Of a stretch of 64,000 nucleotides of DNA, positions 34,739 through 47,369 are shown piece by piece. Source of the stretch: Roseibium suaedae (GTDB lineage Bacteria; Pseudomonadota; Alphaproteobacteria; Rhizobiales; Stappiaceae); assembly GCF_900142725.1 (NCBI RefSeq), contig NZ_FRBW01000002.1:1330710-1394709 (forward strand), read 5' to 3'. The notes beneath the pieces are model-generated. The model was not told the DNA's origin and did no database searches. It saw nothing but the letters and a program-made list of their open reading frames with translations. The position numbers were made by a program, and so were the translations under genes. Positions within the stretch are counted from its first letter, which is position 1, and every line of letters begins with the position of its first letter.

Positions 34739-34767
34739 AAGTTCGCACCGCAGCGCACAAAGGTCAA
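34739..34767 (-). promoter_or_regulatory. Predicted sigma-70 promoter of the small RNA
   Basis: CTTGACC-like -35 (TTGACC, 34762-34767) and a weak -10 (GAACTT, 34739-34744) with a 17-base spacer, reading on the minus strand, placing the start near 34732. Confidence 0.55.
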
Positions 34768-34922
34768 GCCCTGCTTATGTGCACATCATGCGCAAAAATG
34801 AGGCAAACCGGCCGTTTCTGTCCCGTTTGCCGTTCAGGGCGATTGACCAAATCCATGAAATCCTTAGACAACAACGAGTTCCCTTTTCCGACCGGGTTTG
34901 CCGGCAATCCAAGGCCTTCAGA

Positions 34923-35729
34923 ATGAGCAATTCTCCCATGCATCAGCAGCATGTCTTTGCAGGCTTTCTTGAGCGGTTGGCAGGAGAAGCACGAGCGGCC
35001 ATCATGCCGCATTTCCGGTCCTCCTTCAGTGTCGAGAACAAGCTGGAAGGCGGCTTTGATCCGGTGACGATCGCAGACCGCGCCGGCGAAACCGCCATGC
35101 GCAAGCTGATCAACGCGGAATACCCCGAGCACGGCATTCTGGGCGAGGAACACGGCTCGGAGAACCTGGATGCCGAGCACGTCTGGGTTCTGGACCCGAT
35201 TGACGGCACACGCGCCTTCATCACGGGTCTGCCAACCTGGGGAACATTGATTGGCCTGACGACCAACGGCAAACCGTCCCTTGGCATGATGGCGCAGCCC
35301 TATGTCGGCGAGTTCTATGCCGGCGATTGCAAGACCGCCTGGTATCAGGGCCCGCTTGGAACGAAGACGCTTCAGACCCGCCCTTGCGCCTCTCTGGCGG
35401 AGGCCGTGATGTTCACCACCACGCCTTTCCTTTTCAAGGGTGCCGAACGCGAGGCCTATGATGCGGTGGAGCGCGAAACCCGCCTCGCCCGCTATGGAAC
35501 GGATTGCTACGGCTATTGCATGGTCGCGGCAGGCCAGGCTGATCTGGTGGTGGAATCGGGCTTGCAGCCTTATGACGTGGTTGCCCTGGCCCCGATCGTG
35601 GAAGGCGCAGGCGGCGTCATGACAACCTGGACCGGCGGCTCTCCTGCCAATGGCGGCCAGATCGTCGCCAGCGGTGATCCGCGTCTGCACGACATCGTTC
35701 TGAAGAAGCTTGCCAGCATCAGCGCCTGA
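34923..35729 (+). CDS. hisN: Inositol-monophosphatase-family phosphatase, HisN-like histidinol-phosphatase
   Basis: About 268 residues of the IMPase superfamily. Metal-binding motifs are ILGEEHG (Glu), WVLDPIDGTRAFITG (Asp-x-Ile-Asp-Gly-Thr) and the C-terminal GLQPYDVVALAPIVEGAGG. The TRAFITGLPTWGTLIGL wording is typical of HisN histidinol-phosphatases, as opposed to SuhB, where an N usually replaces R. The ATG at 34923 is favoured by domain alignment; the open frame runs back to 34779. The alpha-r8 small RNA is transcribed divergently just upstream. Confidence 0.88.
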   Translation: MSNSPMHQQHVFAGFLERLAGEARAAIMPHFRSSFSVENKLEGGFDPVTIADRAGETAMRKLINAEYPEHGILGEEHGSENLDAEHVWVLDPIDGTRAFITGLPTWGTLIGLTTNGKPSLGMMAQPYVGEFYAGDCKTAWYQGPLGTKTLQTRPCASLAEAVMFTTTPFLFKGAEREAYDAVERETRLARYGTDCYGYCMVAAGQADLVVESGLQPYDVVALAPIVEGAGGVMTTWTGGSPANGGQIVASGDPRLHDIVLKKLASISA

Positions 35730-35749
35730 GCCTGCGTTCCCGCTGAGAC

Positions 35750-36703
35750 TTAAAGGCTGTCGAATTCCCGGCCGGGGATGAACGCATCAAAGGCCGCCCA
35801 GAACTGGTTCCGGATGGGATCGGCCTCCATCATCAATTCATGCTGAGCGCCCGGAATTTCCAGATAGCCGGCAGCCTTGGTCCGCGACACGAGATCTTCT
35901 GCGGCAGGCGTCGACACAATGCGGTCAGCCCCTGCTGCGATCACCAGCACGGGCAGGGAAACGGACGGGCCGAAGCGGCGCTGCCGGAACGACAAAAGGC
36001 AGCGGCCCGCCGCATGCAGCCAGCCCACGGTCGGCGAGCCGATACCAAGAGCGGGCTCCTTGTCGAGAACGGCAAGCGCCCGCTGGTAGCGGCGCCGGTC
36101 ACTGGTCTGGACATTATCCTCGAACTGCTCGTAGAGCCGGGCATTGCCGCCGGGAATGAACATCCGTCCAAAGCCGGAGTATTTGAGCAGGCACGCCGTC
36201 CGGAATGCCCAGCTCTCCCGCCGCCCCCAATCCAGCAAGCCGGTCAAGGGCGCCGTCAGCACGGCCCGGTCAATCATGGTGCGAAGACGCGCCGTATCGG
36301 CCAGCAGAATCGCCGCTCCGGTCGAATGGGCCAGAGCGAAATGCGGTCCGGGATATTCGGCCAGGGACACCTGCTTCAACACCGTGTGGAGATCGGCAAA
36401 ATAGTCGGAAAACCGGCGAACATGTCCCCTGACAGGAGACTTGAGCAACCGGCCGGAGCCTCCCTGCCCCCGCCAGTCGAAGGCAATCACGGCAAACCCC
36501 CGCTTGCGCAGATCCTGCACCACCTCGAAATACTTCTCGATGAATTCGGCGCGCCCCTGAAGGATCGTCACCGTGCCGCGCCGCCGTGCGCCTTCCGCAT
36601 GGGCCCAGCGGGCATAGCGGATCCTGACCCCGTCCGGTGTTTCAACAAAGCCGCTCACCGCTCCGCCCGGAACCGGATTTTCAGGAATATCGACCAGGGT
36701 CAT
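35750..36703 (-). CDS. Alpha/beta-hydrolase, monoacylglycerol-lipase-like
   Basis: Protein of 317 residues of the serine aminopeptidase/PldB-like (Hydrolase_4) family. It shows an oxyanion-type segment GTVTILQGRAEFIEKY, the FDWRGQGGSGR block, a nucleophile elbow AHSTG in place of GHSMG, and a C-terminal histidine in PGAQHELMME. Such enzymes act on lysophospholipids or monoacylglycerols. It is convergent with hisN, with only about 20 bp between stops. Confidence 0.88.
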   Translation of the reverse strand: MTLVDIPENPVPGGAVSGFVETPDGVRIRYARWAHAEGARRRGTVTILQGRAEFIEKYFEVVQDLRKRGFAVIAFDWRGQGGSGRLLKSPVRGHVRRFSDYFADLHTVLKQVSLAEYPGPHFALAHSTGAAILLADTARLRTMIDRAVLTAPLTGLLDWGRRESWAFRTACLLKYSGFGRMFIPGGNARLYEQFEDNVQTSDRRRYQRALAVLDKEPALGIGSPTVGWLHAAGRCLLSFRQRRFGPSVSLPVLVIAAGADRIVSTPAAEDLVSRTKAAGYLEIPGAQHELMMEADPIRNQFWAAFDAFIPGREFDSL

Positions 36704-36771
36704 GCGGCGGAAACCTTTGCGAGAATGGATACATTCTGCTTACAGCTCCGGCAGCGCAGGCTCAACCGGAA

Positions 36772-36806
36772 ACGGAACGGCGCCCGGAGGCAAGTCCGGA
36801 CGCCGT
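36772..36806 (-). terminator. Intrinsic terminator-like hairpin
   Basis: ACGGCGCCCGGA (36777-36788) pairs with TCCGGACGCCGT (36795-36806) with one mismatch; on the minus strand it is followed by TCCGTTTCC, a weak T tract. It serves the secreted repeat-protein gene. Confidence 0.6.
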
Positions 36807-36830
36807 TTCGGAAAATGACTGGTCAATTGG

Positions 36831-37313
36831 TTACCAGCGGTAGTCCCAGTGATGGCCACGGCCGATCGGTTCACGGCTGATCACCGAACCGGAACGGCTG
36901 TCGACGACAAGGCGCATGGGCATTCCGCGCCAGCCGGTTGCGCTGGCAATGAAGACCCGGCCGCGTTCGCCCAGAATGCGCACATGGCGGTAACCCTGGT
37001 GGCGCAGGCTGCGGCGGATCTCGCCCGCATCCATACGGCCACGATGGTGGTGGCGGCCAGCGTCACCATGACGGCCGCGACGGTCATCGCCACGCCAGTC
37101 ACGGCGATCATCGCCGCGCCAGTCCCGGCCGCGTCCACGGTCATCAACCTTCTGCACCAGGTCATCGCGGGTCTGGGTTTCCATCTTCACCGCCGGCTTC
37201 AACGGCTGTGCTGCGGAAGCGCCCGTCATGGTGCCGCCGATGGTCATAGTCACGACGGCCAGGGTCATAGCTGCGGCCAGTCCGGTTTCACGTGCCTTGC
37301 GAATGATGAACAT
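36831..37313 (-). CDS. Secreted basic repeat protein of unknown function
   Basis: About 160 residues, start at 37313 behind GAGGAG. An N-terminal hydrophobic segment ending TGASAA looks like a signal peptide. The middle is extremely rich in Arg, Asp, Gly and His and contains two tandem RDWRGDDR units (24-base repeats, 37080-37127), then a HHHRGRM stretch. The C-terminal ~70 residues (IRRSLRHQGYRHVRIL to the end) resemble the PepSY-like or DUF-type periplasmic tails seen in rhizobia, with DSRSGSVI. The function is unknown. Confidence 0.75.
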   Translation of the reverse strand: MFIIRKARETGLAAAMTLAVVTMTIGGTMTGASAAQPLKPAVKMETQTRDDLVQKVDDRGRGRDWRGDDRRDWRGDDRRGRHGDAGRHHHRGRMDAGEIRRSLRHQGYRHVRILGERGRVFIASATGWRGMPMRLVVDSRSGSVISREPIGRGHHWDYRW

Positions 37314-37458
37314 ATCGAAGTCTCCTCGGTTTGGGTGCGGCCAGTCCGTCTGACCTTGAGGAGACAATGCCAGCGGCCACTTGAACCGAACCGGAAGGCT
37401 TCGTTCATCTGGCGTTCAGATTGAAAACCCGGCGCACATTTCACCGTGTTCCGGACCT

Positions 37459-37486
37459 CTTGAAACCGGAGAACCACTCACCATCT
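37459..37486 (+). promoter_or_regulatory. RpoH (sigma-32) heat-shock promoter
   Basis: CTTGAAA (37459-37465), a 13-base spacer, and CACCATCT (37479-37486) match the sigma-32 consensus CTTGAAA-N11-16-CCCCATNT at 14 of 15 defined positions. The start site should be near 37493, about 100 bases before hsp20. Confidence 0.8.
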
Positions 37487-37492
37487 CAGAAG

Positions 37493-37592
37493 AGCAGGCG
37501 CCAATACGGGTCTGCAGAACCGCTGTCTTCCCGCCACTGACTGGGGGAAAAAACAGCAGACCATATCCGTTGCTCATATGAGGACAGAACAC
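37493..37592 (+). promoter_or_regulatory. ROSE-like RNA thermometer in the hsp20 leader
   Basis: The ~100-base leader folds into an upstream stem (GGTCTGC 37509-37515 with GCAGACC 37556-37562) and a short 3' hairpin (TTGCTC 37570-37575, loop ATAT, GAGGA 37580-37584) that buries the ribosome-binding site AGGA. Pairing the TTGCT motif against AGGA leaves a G-G mismatch (37572 and 37583), a hallmark of ROSE elements that control small heat shock genes in rhizobia. Confidence 0.7.
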
Positions 37593-38039
37593 ATGCGTCA
37601 TTTTGATTTTTCGCCGCTCTACCGTTCCACAGTTGGATTTGACCGGCTCTTCAACATGCTCGACACGGCCAATGCCGACACTCCGAGCTATCCGCCCTAC
37701 AACATCGAGCGCACAGGCGAGAACACCTACCGCATCACCATGGCGGTGGCGGGTTTCTCCGATGCCGACCTCTCCGTCGAGGCCAAGGAACACGTTCTGA
37801 CGATCAAGGGCGACAAGCAGGACGATGAGCAGAACCGCGAAGTGCTGTATCGCGGCATCGCCTCCCGCGCCTTCGAGCGCCGCTTCCAGATCGCTGAATA
37901 TGTCCGCGTGGAAGGCGCTCTTCTCGAAAATGGCCTGCTTCACATTGATCTCGTGCGGGAACTCCCCGAGACCATGAAGCCGCGCAAGATCGAGATTGGC
38001 AACGGCAGCCCCAAGCAGATCGAGACCAAGGCTCACTAA
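37593..38039 (+). CDS. Small heat shock protein, Hsp20/alpha-crystallin family
   Basis: Cytoplasmic holdase chaperone of 148 residues. An aromatic N-terminal arm (MRHFDFSPLYRSTVGFDRLF) precedes an alpha-crystallin domain (about 40-130) with YRITMAVAGFSDADLSVEAKE, TIKGDK and GALLENGLLHIDLVRELPE; the C-terminal tail PRKIEIG resembles IbpA-type proteins. The ATG at 37593 lies eight bases after AGGA, the site sequestered by the leader hairpin. Expression should be heat-induced by both sigma-32 and the RNA thermometer. A terminator follows. Confidence 0.95.
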   Translation: MRHFDFSPLYRSTVGFDRLFNMLDTANADTPSYPPYNIERTGENTYRITMAVAGFSDADLSVEAKEHVLTIKGDKQDDEQNREVLYRGIASRAFERRFQIAEYVRVEGALLENGLLHIDLVRELPETMKPRKIEIGNGSPKQIETKAH

Positions 38040-38073
38040 GCCTTCGATCCCCTTTTTCCTCCCCCCGAAAAAA

Positions 38074-38104
38074 CTTGCGCCCGGCAGGACCGGGCGCTTT
38101 TTTC
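38074..38104. terminator. Intrinsic terminator, bidirectional
   Basis: GCGCCCGG (38077-38084) pairs with CCGGGCGC (38090-38097), followed by TTTTTT on the plus strand and AAG then TTTTTT on the minus strand. It separates hsp20 from the convergent ltaE. Confidence 0.88.
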
Positions 38105-38131
38105 TATTCCAGGCTCTGGCAATTCGGTTGA

Positions 38132-39181
38132 TCAGAGCAGCGACAGGAACCGCTCGATTTCCGAGCCTTCGGTCGCGAAACTTGCAACCAGCCGGATGCA
38201 GAGTTCTTCTTCCGACGGCTTGAGATCCTGCGGAATTGCATGTTCCGGCCAGGGGTGGAACACCGCACCACTCTTGCGCAAAACGTCAGCCTGAGCTTTT
38301 CGAATGATCGCGAAGACCTCGTTGGCCTGCGTCGGCCAGGCCATCCGCCCTCCGGCTGCGGCAATGCCCGCCGACAGCTTGGACGCCATGGCATTTGCGT
38401 GTCTGGCAGTCTGCAGCCAGTTGCCGTTTTCGAAATAGCCTTCCAGCTGGGCGGAGACGAAACGGGCCTTGGAGAACTCGTGCCCGGCCCGCTTCCTCAG
38501 ATATTCAAACGACCGCGCCGCCTCCGGATTGAAGAAGACCACGGCCTCTGCACACCAGCAGCCATTCTTCGTGCCGCCAAAGGACAAGACGTCCACCCCG
38601 GCTTTCCACGTCATCTCCGCAGGGGACACATCCAGCGAGACAAGGGCATTGGCAAAGCGGGCGCCGTCCATGTGAAGAGGCAGGTTGCGGCTTTGAGCCA
38701 CCGCCTTGATGGCCCGGATCTCGTCGAGGCTATAGACGGTACCGTGTTCACTTGCCTGTGTGATGGAGACTGCTGCCGCCTGCCCGTGCATCACGGAGCC
38801 TTCCGGCAACGCCGCCAGAGCATCGGTCAAACCTTCTGCGGTGATCTTGCCATTGACCTGCCCGCCAACCGAAACAAGCTTGCTGCCGCCGGTCATGAAC
38901 TCGGCTGCCCCGCACTCATCCACCTGAATGTGGGCTTCCGGATGGCAGAAAACGATCCCGCCCGGCTTTGCATAGGCTGTCAGCGCCAGCGCATTGGCTG
39001 CCGTGCCGGTGCCCGTGAAAAAAACGGCAACATCGGTTTCGAAAAGGTCGCGGAACTGCTGGATCACACCCTGCGTGACGGCATCATTGCCGTAAGCAGG
39101 AGCGGATCCCGTGGAATGGCGAGCCAGAGCTGCCATCACCGATGGCGCGGCCCCAGCCCAGTTGTCGCTTGCAAAATTCAT
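38132..39181 (-). CDS. ltaE: Low-specificity L-threonine aldolase family enzyme
   Basis: PLP-dependent fold-type I enzyme of about 349 residues. It begins MNFASDNWAG, keeps the substrate/PLP segments ARHSTGSAPAYGNDA, FFTGTGTAANALAL, HMDGARFANA and the Schiff-base lysine in FGGTKNG. Threonine aldolases cleave threonine to glycine and acetaldehyde. The ATG at 39181 is preferred over a TTG at 39217. Only about 48 bp separate it from the DoxX gene of the bufferin operon upstream, so it may be part of that transcript. Confidence 0.9.
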   Translation of the reverse strand: MNFASDNWAGAAPSVMAALARHSTGSAPAYGNDAVTQGVIQQFRDLFETDVAVFFTGTGTAANALALTAYAKPGGIVFCHPEAHIQVDECGAAEFMTGGSKLVSVGGQVNGKITAEGLTDALAALPEGSVMHGQAAAVSITQASEHGTVYSLDEIRAIKAVAQSRNLPLHMDGARFANALVSLDVSPAEMTWKAGVDVLSFGGTKNGCWCAEAVVFFNPEAARSFEYLRKRAGHEFSKARFVSAQLEGYFENGNWLQTARHANAMASKLSAGIAAAGGRMAWPTQANEVFAIIRKAQADVLRKSGAVFHPWPEHAIPQDLKPSEEELCIRLVASFATEGSEIERFLSLL

Positions 39182-39229
39182 GTCCTGACGAATATCGCCT
39201 CCCAGCCTCACCGGCAAGGCGGTCGAAGA

Positions 39230-39814
39230 TCAGGTGTAGCGCTCGCGGGTGGTCCGCGAACGCACCAGCATCGCATCCAGCGAGATCTTGCCCGCCCCCT
39301 TCAGGGCGGGAACAAGCAGGATCATGATCCACATCAGCCGCTGATCCGCAATCAGACTGCTGGGATTGCCGTCGAACATCCGCCCGATCGTCTCAGCATC
39401 AACGCCATGGCCGGTGATGTCCACGAAAGTCATGACGATGATGAAACCAATCATGCCAAAGCTCGCGACCCTAGTGAAAAGGCCAAGCACGACAAGCACG
39501 GGCAGGACAAACTCTGCCCATGTGCCCAGGAGCACGATAAGGCCATAGGGAAAGAATGCGATCCTGCTGGTGTCATAGCTCAGCTGCTCCATCAGGGTCG
39601 GCAGGATCTGGGCGTAGGCGCCGTCGCTGGGCCGCAGAAAGCCGAAAAGTCCGGGACCGACCTTGGTCAGCGCAGAATTGAAGAAATAGACCAGCAGCAC
39701 GCTGGCAAAGACAAACCGAGCCGCAAGCTCCAGAAACCAGCCCCGCGTCATGCGGTCGGCAAAGCCGAAAACGGCGCCATGCAGGCGCACGATCAGATCA
39801 ATCAGGAATCCCAT
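39230..39814 (-). CDS. bufD: DoxX-family membrane protein of the bufferin cluster
   Basis: Inner-membrane protein of about 194 residues with four helices and the DoxX features RFVFASVLLVYFFNSALTKVG, GTWAEFVLPVLVVLGLFTRVA and DQRLMWIMILLVPALKG. The ATG at 39814 follows GGGGGAA and lies within the end of the upstream bufC, overlapping by 17 bases. DoxX proteins are common fourth members of DUF692/DUF2063/DUF2282 clusters; their exact role there is not known to me, perhaps quinone-linked electron supply to maturation or redox balance. Confidence 0.88.
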   Translation of the reverse strand: MGFLIDLIVRLHGAVFGFADRMTRGWFLELAARFVFASVLLVYFFNSALTKVGPGLFGFLRPSDGAYAQILPTLMEQLSYDTSRIAFFPYGLIVLLGTWAEFVLPVLVVLGLFTRVASFGMIGFIIVMTFVDITGHGVDAETIGRMFDGNPSSLIADQRLMWIMILLVPALKGAGKISLDAMLVRSRTTRERYT

Positions 39815-40631
39815 TACTTCCCCCACTTAAAAACCCAGCCGCGGCCTCCTCAGGATCGAACGCTGCCAGAGCACCCGCGGCCAGCAAGTCCGACAGGCAC
39901 ATGTCAAACTGAAACACATCTTCCTGAACGCTTTGCGCAGCCCGTTCGCCCGCCTCAGAAAGGGAACAGCCGGCAGACAACGCCTCCAGCAGGCAGGCAC
40001 AGCCCGGCCGCATCAGCCGGACTTCAACATCAAGATCCGGCCGGGTCACCAGAACTTCCTGCGCCTCAGCCAGGTCCACCACCTCCCCACTCTCGAACCG
40101 GTTCACAGCAAGAAGCGAGACGACCGGCCAGGGAGACTGGAGCCACCGGCAGGACGGATGTGGGGCAATCTTAAGGCCTGCGAGAAGATCACCCGGTACA
40201 GAAGCGAGGGTCTGGGGCTGCAAGGGCGCTGCATCTGCCGCGTGATAGGCCTCCAGCCAGGCCCATTCCAGACGGGCCACATCAGGCAGATAGCCATAGG
40301 CTGCCAGGGGCGGAAAGCTTTCAAGGAACTCCGCGAACGCCGCGCCATACCAGATGAGAACAGGAGACTTCGGGGGATTGTTGATGACGAACAACCGCGC
40401 CACAGCCTTGAAATAGTCCTCCCCCAACAACTTCAGCACCGCCGGATAGCTGTCCATCACCGCCTCAACCAGACTGACCACCACATTATTGCGGTAGACA
40501 TTGAAGCGCCGGGGAGACGGTTTGCCATCCGGCCCTATGATCCCGTCCGGAAGATCCCTCTCACCCTCAAGCAAGGCTGGTGCGAAAGCCTCAAGCGCGG
40601 CCACAGCGGAACCAGGGGGATCAAACCGCAC
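39798..40631 (-). CDS. bufC: DUF2063 (HvfC/BufC) MNIO partner protein
   Basis: About 277 residues from a GTG at 40631, eight bases after GGGGAG; a TTG at 40667 would extend it further into bufB. It contains the HvfC/BufC N-terminal domain (about 13-110, with [18 protein letters not shown] and [13 protein letters not shown]) and a second region with [11 protein letters not shown] and the HAADAAPL stretch. In related systems this protein binds the precursor leader and presents it to the MNIO enzyme. It overlaps bufB by 11 bases, which signals coupled synthesis. Confidence 0.9.
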   Translation of the reverse strand: MRFDPPGSAVAALEAFAPALLEGERDLPDGIIGPDGKPSPRRFNVYRNNVVVSLVEAVMDSYPAVLKLLGEDYFKAVARLFVINNPPKSPVLIWYGAAFAEFLESFPPLAAYGYLPDVARLEWAWLEAYHAADAAPLQPQTLASVPGDLLAGLKIAPHPSCRWLQSPWPVVSLLAVNRFESGEVVDLAEAQEVLVTRPDLDVEVRLMRPGCACLLEALSAGCSLSEAGERAAQSVQEDVFQFDMCLSDLLAAGALAAFDPEEAAAGFLSGGSNGIPD

Positions 40632-41514
40632 GGCGCTGCTCCCCGCGCAATTCTGCCCGCTGCACAATCTGGTCTGCTGCCTCTGCCTCGCTCAGCAACA
40701 CCGGCCAGGCAGGCACGTCATTATCCCATTCGATCAGGGTCGGCTGCGGACCGCAAAGCAATAAGGCCTCTTCAAAGAGCAACCAGACCGCATCATCAAC
40801 CGACCTGTCATGGGCATCAATCAGCAAGGGCCTGCCCTCATCATCCAGATCCGGTGCGTGACCGCCCAGATGAATTTCACCGACAGCCTCGACCGGAAAT
40901 GCGGCCAGATAGTCCCGTGCAGACACCTGCTGATTGGTGCAGGAAACATGGACGTTATTCACATCCAGCAACAGACCGCAGCCCGTCCGGCGCACGATCT
41001 CCTTCAGAAAATCCGTTTCACTCATCGTGCTTTGCCAGAAGGCAACGTAGGTCGAGGGGTTCTCCAGAAGCATCCGCCTTCCTATTACGTCCTGAACCCG
41101 GTCAATGTGATCGCACACCCGCGCCAGCGTTTCCTCATCATAAGGAACCGGCAGCAGGTCATTGAAATAGGTGGTGTCATGGGTCGACCAGGCGAGATGT
41201 TCGGAAAACAAGCCGGGTTCGTAGCGCTCATTCAGGGACTTCAGCCGGGCAAGATGCGCTTCGTCGAGAACCCCGATCGCACCGATGGAGAGGCCCACCC
41301 CATGAAGGGACACCGGATACTCACACCGGATCGCTTCCAGCTGGCGATGGGGGACGCCCCCCGCACCCATGTAGTTTTCGGCATGAACCTCGAAAAAGCC
41401 GATGTCCGGGCGGGTCTCCAGGATCTCCGCCACGTGCTCGCCTTTCAGGCCCACGCCCGTTCGTGCCCCAATCCCGGACGGCCGGCGCCGCTGCATGGAT
41501 GAACTGAAACTCAT
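40621..41514 (-). CDS. bufB: DUF692 multinuclear non-heme iron-dependent oxidase (MNIO)
   Basis: TIM-barrel enzyme of 297 residues. Conserved blocks bearing metal ligands are visible: [58 protein letters not shown] and [17 protein letters not shown] enzymes use two or three iron ions and oxygen to rearrange cysteine side chains in RiPP precursors, for instance to 5-thiooxazole in bufferins or oxazolone-thioamide in methanobactin. The start at 41514 has GAGGAGG upstream. It is the maturase for the adjacent DUF2282 precursor. Confidence 0.93.
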   Translation of the reverse strand: MSFSSSMQRRRPSGIGARTGVGLKGEHVAEILETRPDIGFFEVHAENYMGAGGVPHRQLEAIRCEYPVSLHGVGLSIGAIGVLDEAHLARLKSLNERYEPGLFSEHLAWSTHDTTYFNDLLPVPYDEETLARVCDHIDRVQDVIGRRMLLENPSTYVAFWQSTMSETDFLKEIVRRTGCGLLLDVNNVHVSCTNQQVSARDYLAAFPVEAVGEIHLGGHAPDLDDEGRPLLIDAHDRSVDDAVWLLFEEALLLCGPQPTLIEWDNDVPAWPVLLSEAEAADQIVQRAELRGEQRRAV

Positions 41515-41555
41515 CGCCGCCTCCTCAGGGCAGGAACAATATTCCTCATCAATGC

Positions 41556-41587
41556 ACCTGACCGGATGAACGTCACCCGCGTCAGGT
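41556..41587 (-). promoter_or_regulatory. Intercistronic stem-loop between bufA and bufB
   Basis: On the minus-strand mRNA, ACCTGAC (41581-41587) pairs with GTCAGGT (41556-41562), and the stem continues with CGG/CCG past a single bulge. It sits in the 98-base gap after the precursor gene and has no T run. It could set the ratio of precursor to maturase by partial termination or by protecting the bufA message. Confidence 0.6.
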
Positions 41588-41612
41588 ACAAGGGAATGAT
41601 TCAGCCCTTCAA

Positions 41613-41912
41613 TCAGGCCTTGGGCAGATCGCGGTCGAGTTCCGTCAGCGATCCCTTGCGGCCATCAGGCAGTTCCATGGTCACACAGGTTCCGGCGGGC
41701 ACCAGGGTCCAGGCATTGCCCTGATAGTCAACCGTCGAGGTCCCGGCACAGGTTGTGCCCGCACCGGCCTTGCAGTCGTTCTTGCCCTTCAACGAAACGC
41801 CATAGCATTTCTCCTTGGCCTGAGCGTTTGCAGGGGTCGCGACAGAGAGGCTTGTTACGGCGGATGCAACAGCTCCGGCAACAATCGCGGCGGTCATGCT
41901 TCTGGTCTTCAT
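41613..41912 (-). CDS. bufA: Bufferin-type RiPP precursor (DUF2282)
   Basis: Protein of 99 residues. A Sec signal peptide (about 1-30, ending ATPANA) precedes a mature domain with four cysteines at 36, 47, 55 and 76 in the family pattern [30 protein letters not shown] and VPAGTC. This is a DUF2282/BufA1 precursor; in Caulobacter such proteins carry cysteines turned into thiooxazole groups and bind copper in the periplasm. The start has GAGGAG upstream. It heads the bufABCD operon on the minus strand. Confidence 0.92.
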   Translation of the reverse strand: MKTRSMTAAIVAGAVASAVTSLSVATPANAQAKEKCYGVSLKGKNDCKAGAGTTCAGTSTVDYQGNAWTLVPAGTCVTMELPDGRKGSLTELDRDLPKA

Positions 41913-42543
41913 AAGGTCGTCTCCTCACTCCGCAGGCCAGTAAAACCGGGGAAGGCATATTCCCGTTTCGGCCCGCTTCGGGAAAAATATGATTGCCAGC
42001 CGGATCAATGGGAAATCAAACGGACGTGACAGTTCCGCGAGCGGAATCTCGCACTCAAATCGTTTGAAGTAATTTTCTTTCTCGTTTGAGCTGGAAACTT
42101 ATTCTTTCTGATCGATTGGCGCTTGCAAGACGAAACAATTATAACTCACCCTGCAAATAACGCACTTGCCGGGCGGTTAGAAATCTGGCATGTTCGCGCC
42201 GCTTGGAATAGGACAGGATCACTGTCCCATTTATCGTGTGCCAAACTTCCGTGCCAGAGCAGGACGGACGCAGGTTGCCAACAAGCCGGCCGGAGACCGC
42301 CAAGAGGAGGTGGAGCCGAGGCTGAAGACAGGAAACGGATCACATCCGGATCCTACCGCGCAGGCTGAAAGCCGATGCGGCAACGTAACGGATCGCCTAT
42401 ACAATGGGGAACCGTTAAGTATTTCGACAGAGCCGGGGCTGAATGCCGGGGTCGTCGCACGGGTTGTGTCCGGACAGGATGCGACACGAACGGGATCCGG
42501 CGCTTTGGACCACGGCTTGGACCGAGTTATCGTGAGGGCGCAA
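41913..42543. promoter_or_regulatory. Divergent control region of the bufferin operon and gltB
   Basis: About 630 bp between the bufA and gltB starts. Visible elements: the bufA leader hairpin TTCCCG-N13-CGGGAA (41960-41984); a near-perfect dyad TTCCGC-GA-GCGGAA (42033-42046); an AT-rich stretch (42055-42150); a dyad GGACAG-GATCA-CTGTCC (42211-42227); and a direct repeat CTTTGGACC/GCTTGGACC near 42502-42522, just before gltB. No exact promoter could be fixed. The long open stretch in frame with gltB from 42190 is judged untranslated. Confidence 0.5.
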
Positions 42544-47277
<4,734 letters not shown>

Positions 47278-47369
47278 GCCTGGCTCTGGAAACACCGCAC
47301 GGCTCTCGGGCGCCATTTGCGCCCGGTCGCAGCCGGAACCATGAAACGAGATTTGTGAGGGAGGTCGCC

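Noticed and set aside
34764..35690. Long minus-strand open frame opposite the HisN-like gene
   Set aside because: It is antisense to a clear IMPase-family gene, has no ribosome-binding site and no family features; high GC favours such shadow frames.
42190..42543. N-terminal extension of gltB by 118 residues
   Set aside because: The ATG at 42544 has a good ribosome-binding site and gives a propeptide of sensible length; the extension is not protein-like.
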